A stretch of 33,070 nt of DNA, from positions 1 through 33,070 of the forward strand of contig PHDE01000015.1 of assembly GCA_002842505.1 (NCBI GenBank), written 5' to 3'. The DNA is from Bacteroidetes bacterium HGW-Bacteroidetes-3. GTDB lineage: Bacteria > Bacteroidota > Bacteroidia > Flavobacteriales > Flavobacteriaceae. Position numbers and translations under genes: made by a program. The notes beneath the pieces are model-generated. The model searched no databases. It worked only from the letters and a program-made list of their open reading frames with translations, and was not told where the DNA came from. Positions 32,360 to 33,070 of the stretch are shown in pieces (the first letter of the stretch is position 1; every line of letters starts with the position of its first letter).

Positions 32360-33070
32360 ATGCGTTATTATCTAACTTTTCTATGTGCTTTAATGTTGAT
32401 CATCTTTTCCTCGTGTAGAAAAGATTTTTCGACGGAGTTGAGTTCGGGAAAACTAACTTTTTCAAAAGATACGGTTTATTTGGACACCGTTTTTACCAAT
32501 ATTGGCTCAAGCACCTACAATTTAAAGGTTTACAACAAAAGCAATAAAAATATTTCCATTCCGTCTATTGCGCTTGGACGGGGAGAAAGTTCATTTTACA
32601 GGTTAAATGTGGACGGAATTCCAGGCAAGATTTTTGAAAATGTGGAAATTTTGGCCAAAGACAGTCTGTTTATTTTTATTGAAACAACTATCAATTATAG
32701 TCAGGTTACCAATCCAATTTATACAGATGAAATTGTTTTTGACAATGGCGAAAATTTACAGGATGTTAAATTGGTGACTTTGGTTAAAGATGCCTATTTT
32801 TTGTTTCCTTCAAAAGATGCAAATGGTTTTATTGAAACAATTTCTGTTGGAAAAACAATTGACGGCGAAGATTTAAAAGTAAACGGCTTTTATTTGGATG
32901 GCAATACCACTTTCACCAATGAAAAACCTTATGTAATTTATGGTTATTGCGCCGTTCCATCAACCAAAACACTGACTATTGAAGCTGGCGCAAAAATTCA
33001 TTTTCATGCAAATTCGGGATTGGTGGTTTCCAAAAACGCTACATTAATTGTTAACGGCGAATTAAATAAT
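32360..33070 (+). CDS. Bacteroidota lipoprotein of unknown function (partial, 5' part)
   Basis: An open frame of 237 codons runs from the ATG at 32360 to the window edge without a stop. The N-terminus is a lipoprotein signal peptide, with hydrophobic residues 5-16 and C19 in 'FSSCRKDF'. The next 200 residues are rich in beta-strand patterns: a section like an Ig-type domain ('VYLDTVFTNIGSSTYNLKVY') and, near the edge, 'KTLTIEAGAKIHFHANSGL', which resembles the start of a parallel beta-helix. The function is unknown; it is likely a surface or periplasmic protein co-transcribed with the cyclotransferase. Confidence 0.8.
   Translation, partial: MRYYLTFLCALMLIIFSSCRKDFSTELSSGKLTFSKDTVYLDTVFTNIGSSTYNLKVYNKSNKNISIPSIALGRGESSFYRLNVDGIPGKIFENVEILAKDSLFIFIETTINYSQVTNPIYTDEIVFDNGENLQDVKLVTLVKDAYFLFPSKDANGFIETISVGKTIDGEDLKVNGFYLDGNTTFTNEKPYVIYGYCAVPSTKTLTIEAGAKIHFHANSGLVVSKNATLIVNGELNN

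Overview
The window looks like chromosomal DNA of a marine- or sediment-type member of the Bacteroidota, most likely family Flavobacteriaceae. The evidence is the AT-rich sequence with A-rich leaders in place of Shine-Dalgarno sites, several promoters of the Bacteroidota form TTG-N17-23-TAnnTTTG, and flavobacterial gene pairings (lpxK-punA, nif3 plus a coiled-coil 'zinc ribbon' protein, pdhA directly followed by pdhC, type B L31). The genus cannot be fixed from sequence alone. No tRNA, rRNA, CRISPR array with cas genes or prophage was seen.

Left part (1-9650) is dominated by ferredoxin-linked 2-oxoacid metabolism. A three-subunit 2-oxoacid:ferredoxin oxidoreductase (korA end, korB, korC) is followed by a block of stacked intergenic repeats, a TIGR01777-type epimerase, a 5'-truncated ferrochelatase and an OmpA-family protein. 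Then come indolepyruvate:ferredoxin oxidoreductase (iorA, iorB) and a fused ADP-forming acyl-CoA synthetase. The last three genes form a plausible route from aromatic amino-acid keto acids to aryl acids with reduced ferredoxin and ATP.

Middle part (9984-24037) is mostly housekeeping: CorA, RecR, a sodium:solute symporter, PdxH, a SixA-type phosphatase, Ppx/GppA phosphatase, PunA and LpxK (minus strand), a Nif3-like protein, a coiled-coil protein whose zinc-ribbon cysteines are all lost, a methyltransferase whose stop codon lies inside a 159-bp MITE-like element, a UbiA-like membrane protein, and GcvP.

Right part (24061-33070) holds pdhA-pdhC behind a long leader with two copies of an unexplained 26-bp repeat. 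Next is a compact minus-strand accessory cluster: an AraC-type regulator with an N-terminal DUF4242 domain and a degenerate nucleotide-cyclase-like middle, a decayed truncated globin, a BBE/VAO-type FAD oxidase, an intact truncated globin and a DUF4242 lipoprotein. Four of these carry a near-identical motif 9-10 nt before the start codon. This cluster is the best candidate for an undescribed co-regulated system. The window ends with rpmE2, a glutaminyl-peptide cyclotransferase and the 5' part of a lipoprotein gene.
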